Assembly: GCA_903893335.1 (NCBI GenBank)
Contig: CAITLX010000336.1
Span: forward strand, 1-6,614
Source: an uncultured delta proteobacterium
GTDB lineage: Bacteria > Myxococcota_A > Polyangia > Polyangiales > Polyangiaceae
Direction: 5' to 3'
DNA: 6,614 bases
The position numbers and the translations under genes were made by a program. A model generated the notes under the pieces. The model did not search any database and had not been told where the DNA came from. It saw only the letters and a list, made by a program, of their open reading frames with translations. This document shows, piece after piece, positions 5,531-6,614 of the stretch; the stretch's first letter is position 1; each line of letters starts with the position of its first letter.

Positions 5531-6614
5531 CAGACGAGCGTCACCAGGACGCTCTTGAGGTGGCACTCGGCGCCGAACGGCATGGGAAAATCGATCGGAT
5601 CGGGGAGATCCTTCACCTGCTTGGCCTCGCGCTGCGCGTCGCGCGCGGCCTCGTGCAGCCACCTGCGGAGCTTCGCGCGCACGACGCCCCGGTGGTTGGT
5701 GCAGGCCAGCAGCCGCCCGCCGGGCGCGACGACGCGCAGCGCCTGGGCGGCGAGCGCCCGGTAGTCGCTCGAGGCCGAGAAGCGCGACGATTTCGTCGTG
5801 GCGAAGCTCGGCGGGTCGAGCACCACGAGGTCGAACCTCTCGGCGCGCCGCGCCGCGTGCTCGAGCCAGCCGATCGCGTCGGCCGCGACGAAGGCGTGGC
5901 GCGCGTCGCCGCCGAGCCCGGCGAGGGCGAGGTTGTCGCGCCCCCAGTCGAGCACGGCGGGCGTCGCGTCGACGCTCATGGTCGAGGCCGCGCCTGCCTT
6001 CGCCGCCACGACGCTGAAGGCGCAGGTGTACGCGAAGAGGTTGAGCACACGCGCGCCGGGGGCGAGCGACGCGACGCGGCGGCGGTTGGCGCGCTGGTCG
6101 AGGAAGAGCCCCGTCTTCAGGCCATCGCCGAGCCGCACCCAGTAGCGCACGCCTGCCTCGCTGACCTCGAAGCGCTCGGGCGCGCTCTCGCCGCGCACGG
6201 CCCGAGGAGGCGAGAGCTCGAGCGCGCGCGGGTCGGCGACGCGGCTCGCGTTCTTCGGGTGCGACACGACGTAGACGCCGCGCGGCCCGAGGCGCATCGC
6301 GGCGTCGAGCAGCCGCTCGCGCGCGCTCTCGGCCTCGGGCGTCCAGAGGTGCACGAGCAGCCAGTCGCCGTAGCGATCGATGGCCGCGCCCGGGATGGCG
6401 TCGGCCTCGTCGTGCGCGAGGCGGAACGCGTCGGTGTCGGTCGAGGTGCCGAGCTGCCAGCGCGCGTCGGCCGCCGCCGCGAGCGCGCGGTCGAGCGCGC
6501 CGTCGTCGCCGAGCGCCGACGCTCCGCCCCCCTCGCGCCAGGTCGTCAGCTCGGGCGGCACGGGCGCCGCGAGGCGCATCGGGCGCCGCGTGCCCGGGTG
6601 CGGCAGCTCGAGCG
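5530..6614 (-). CDS. Probable RluA pseudouridine synthase / RlmI-like rRNA methyltransferase fusion, C-terminal part
   Basis: The frame stays open to the window edge, so the N-terminus is missing. Counting from the internal Met at 6579, residues about 50-80 form the linker domain of RlmI-type enzymes (RLAHDEADAIPG...IDRYGDWLLVHL). GLFLDQRANRR (157-167) leads into SAM motif I (VLNLFAYT, 178-185). LDPPSF (254-259) is the catalytic motif IV, and C293 in ACTNHRG may be the nucleophile if the product is 5-methylcytosine. The likely substrate is 23S rRNA in the cytoplasm. Just upstream of that Met the frame reads LELPHPGTRRP-MRLAAPVPPEL, the usual ending of RluA-family pseudouridine synthases (L-x-HP-x-T...aP-x-P). 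There is no ribosome site before the Met, so a fusion is likelier than a separate gene. RlmI itself has a PUA domain at this end instead. The methyltransferase call is strong, the fusion partner probable, the exact target base unknown. Confidence 0.9.
   Translation of the reverse strand, partial: LELPHPGTRRPMRLAAPVPPELTTWREGGGASALGDDGALDRALAAAADARWQLGTSTDTDAFRLAHDEADAIPGAAIDRYGDWLLVHLWTPEAESARERLLDAAMRLGPRGVYVVSHPKNASRVADPRALELSPPRAVRGESAPERFEVSEAGVRYWVRLGDGLKTGLFLDQRANRRRVASLAPGARVLNLFAYTCAFSVVAAKAGAASTMSVDATPAVLDWGRDNLALAGLGGDARHAFVAADAIGWLEHAARRAERFDLVVLDPPSFATTKSSRFSASSDYRALAAQALRVVAPGGRLLACTNHRGVVRAKLRRWLHEAARDAQREAKQVKDLPDPIDFPMPFGAECHLKSVLVTLV

Noticed and set aside
5408..5662. In-frame extension of the copper-protein gene upstream to an ATG at 5662 (434 residues).
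   Set aside because: The extra 85 residues are Arg/Ala-rich with no family match, overlap the methyltransferase end by over 130 bp, and would bury the clear lipoprotein signal that begins at 5407.
5530..6579. Methyltransferase as a stand-alone gene starting at ATG 6579.
   Set aside because: No ribosome site precedes this ATG, the frame continues open to the edge, and the upstream residues match the end of an RluA-family enzyme.

Overview
The window is very GC-rich (about 70% or more by eye) and densely coded, with GC-heavy third positions, many predicted lipoproteins, Asp-Gly-Gly-rich linkers and W-G-x-x-x-D-D-x-W-x-V-G propeller repeats. Together these suggest a myxobacterium (Myxococcota, probably Polyangiales-like). 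That is an inference from style; no rRNA or marker gene is present to confirm it.

Layout. On the + strand at the left, the tail of a coiled-coil protein (1-324) overlaps by 4 bp a receiver-like protein (321-1127). The latter has lost its phosphorylation residues and ends in a membrane helix. All remaining genes lie on the - strand, so this pair converges on them. From right to left in transcription order they are: (a) the C-terminal part of a probable RluA-type pseudouridine synthase fused to an RlmI-like rRNA methyltransferase (5530-6614, 5' end outside the window); (b) three consecutive predicted lipoproteins with overlapping reading frames: a PHM/DBH-type copper monooxygenase-like protein (4358-5407), a Cys-rich lipoprotein (3681-4367) and a seven-repeat beta-propeller lipoprotein (2681-3697); (c) a two-CBS-domain cystathionine beta-synthase (1207-2610), 70 bp downstream of the trio.

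The most interesting unit is the lipoprotein trio, which looks like one translationally coupled operon making a cell-surface or periplasmic assembly. Its first member keeps the PHM copper-ligand layout (His-His, His, His-x-His) and disulfide-type cysteines. At the position of the catalytic-copper methionine, however, it has a histidine. The second notable point is the methyltransferase: the residues upstream of its apparent ATG read as the end of an RluA pseudouridine synthase, which suggests a two-activity RNA-modification protein. Three GC-rich hairpins without U-tracts sit at or just after stop codons. No CRISPR array, tRNA, rRNA, insertion sequence or phage gene was seen, and no stretch over 300 bases lacks a gene.
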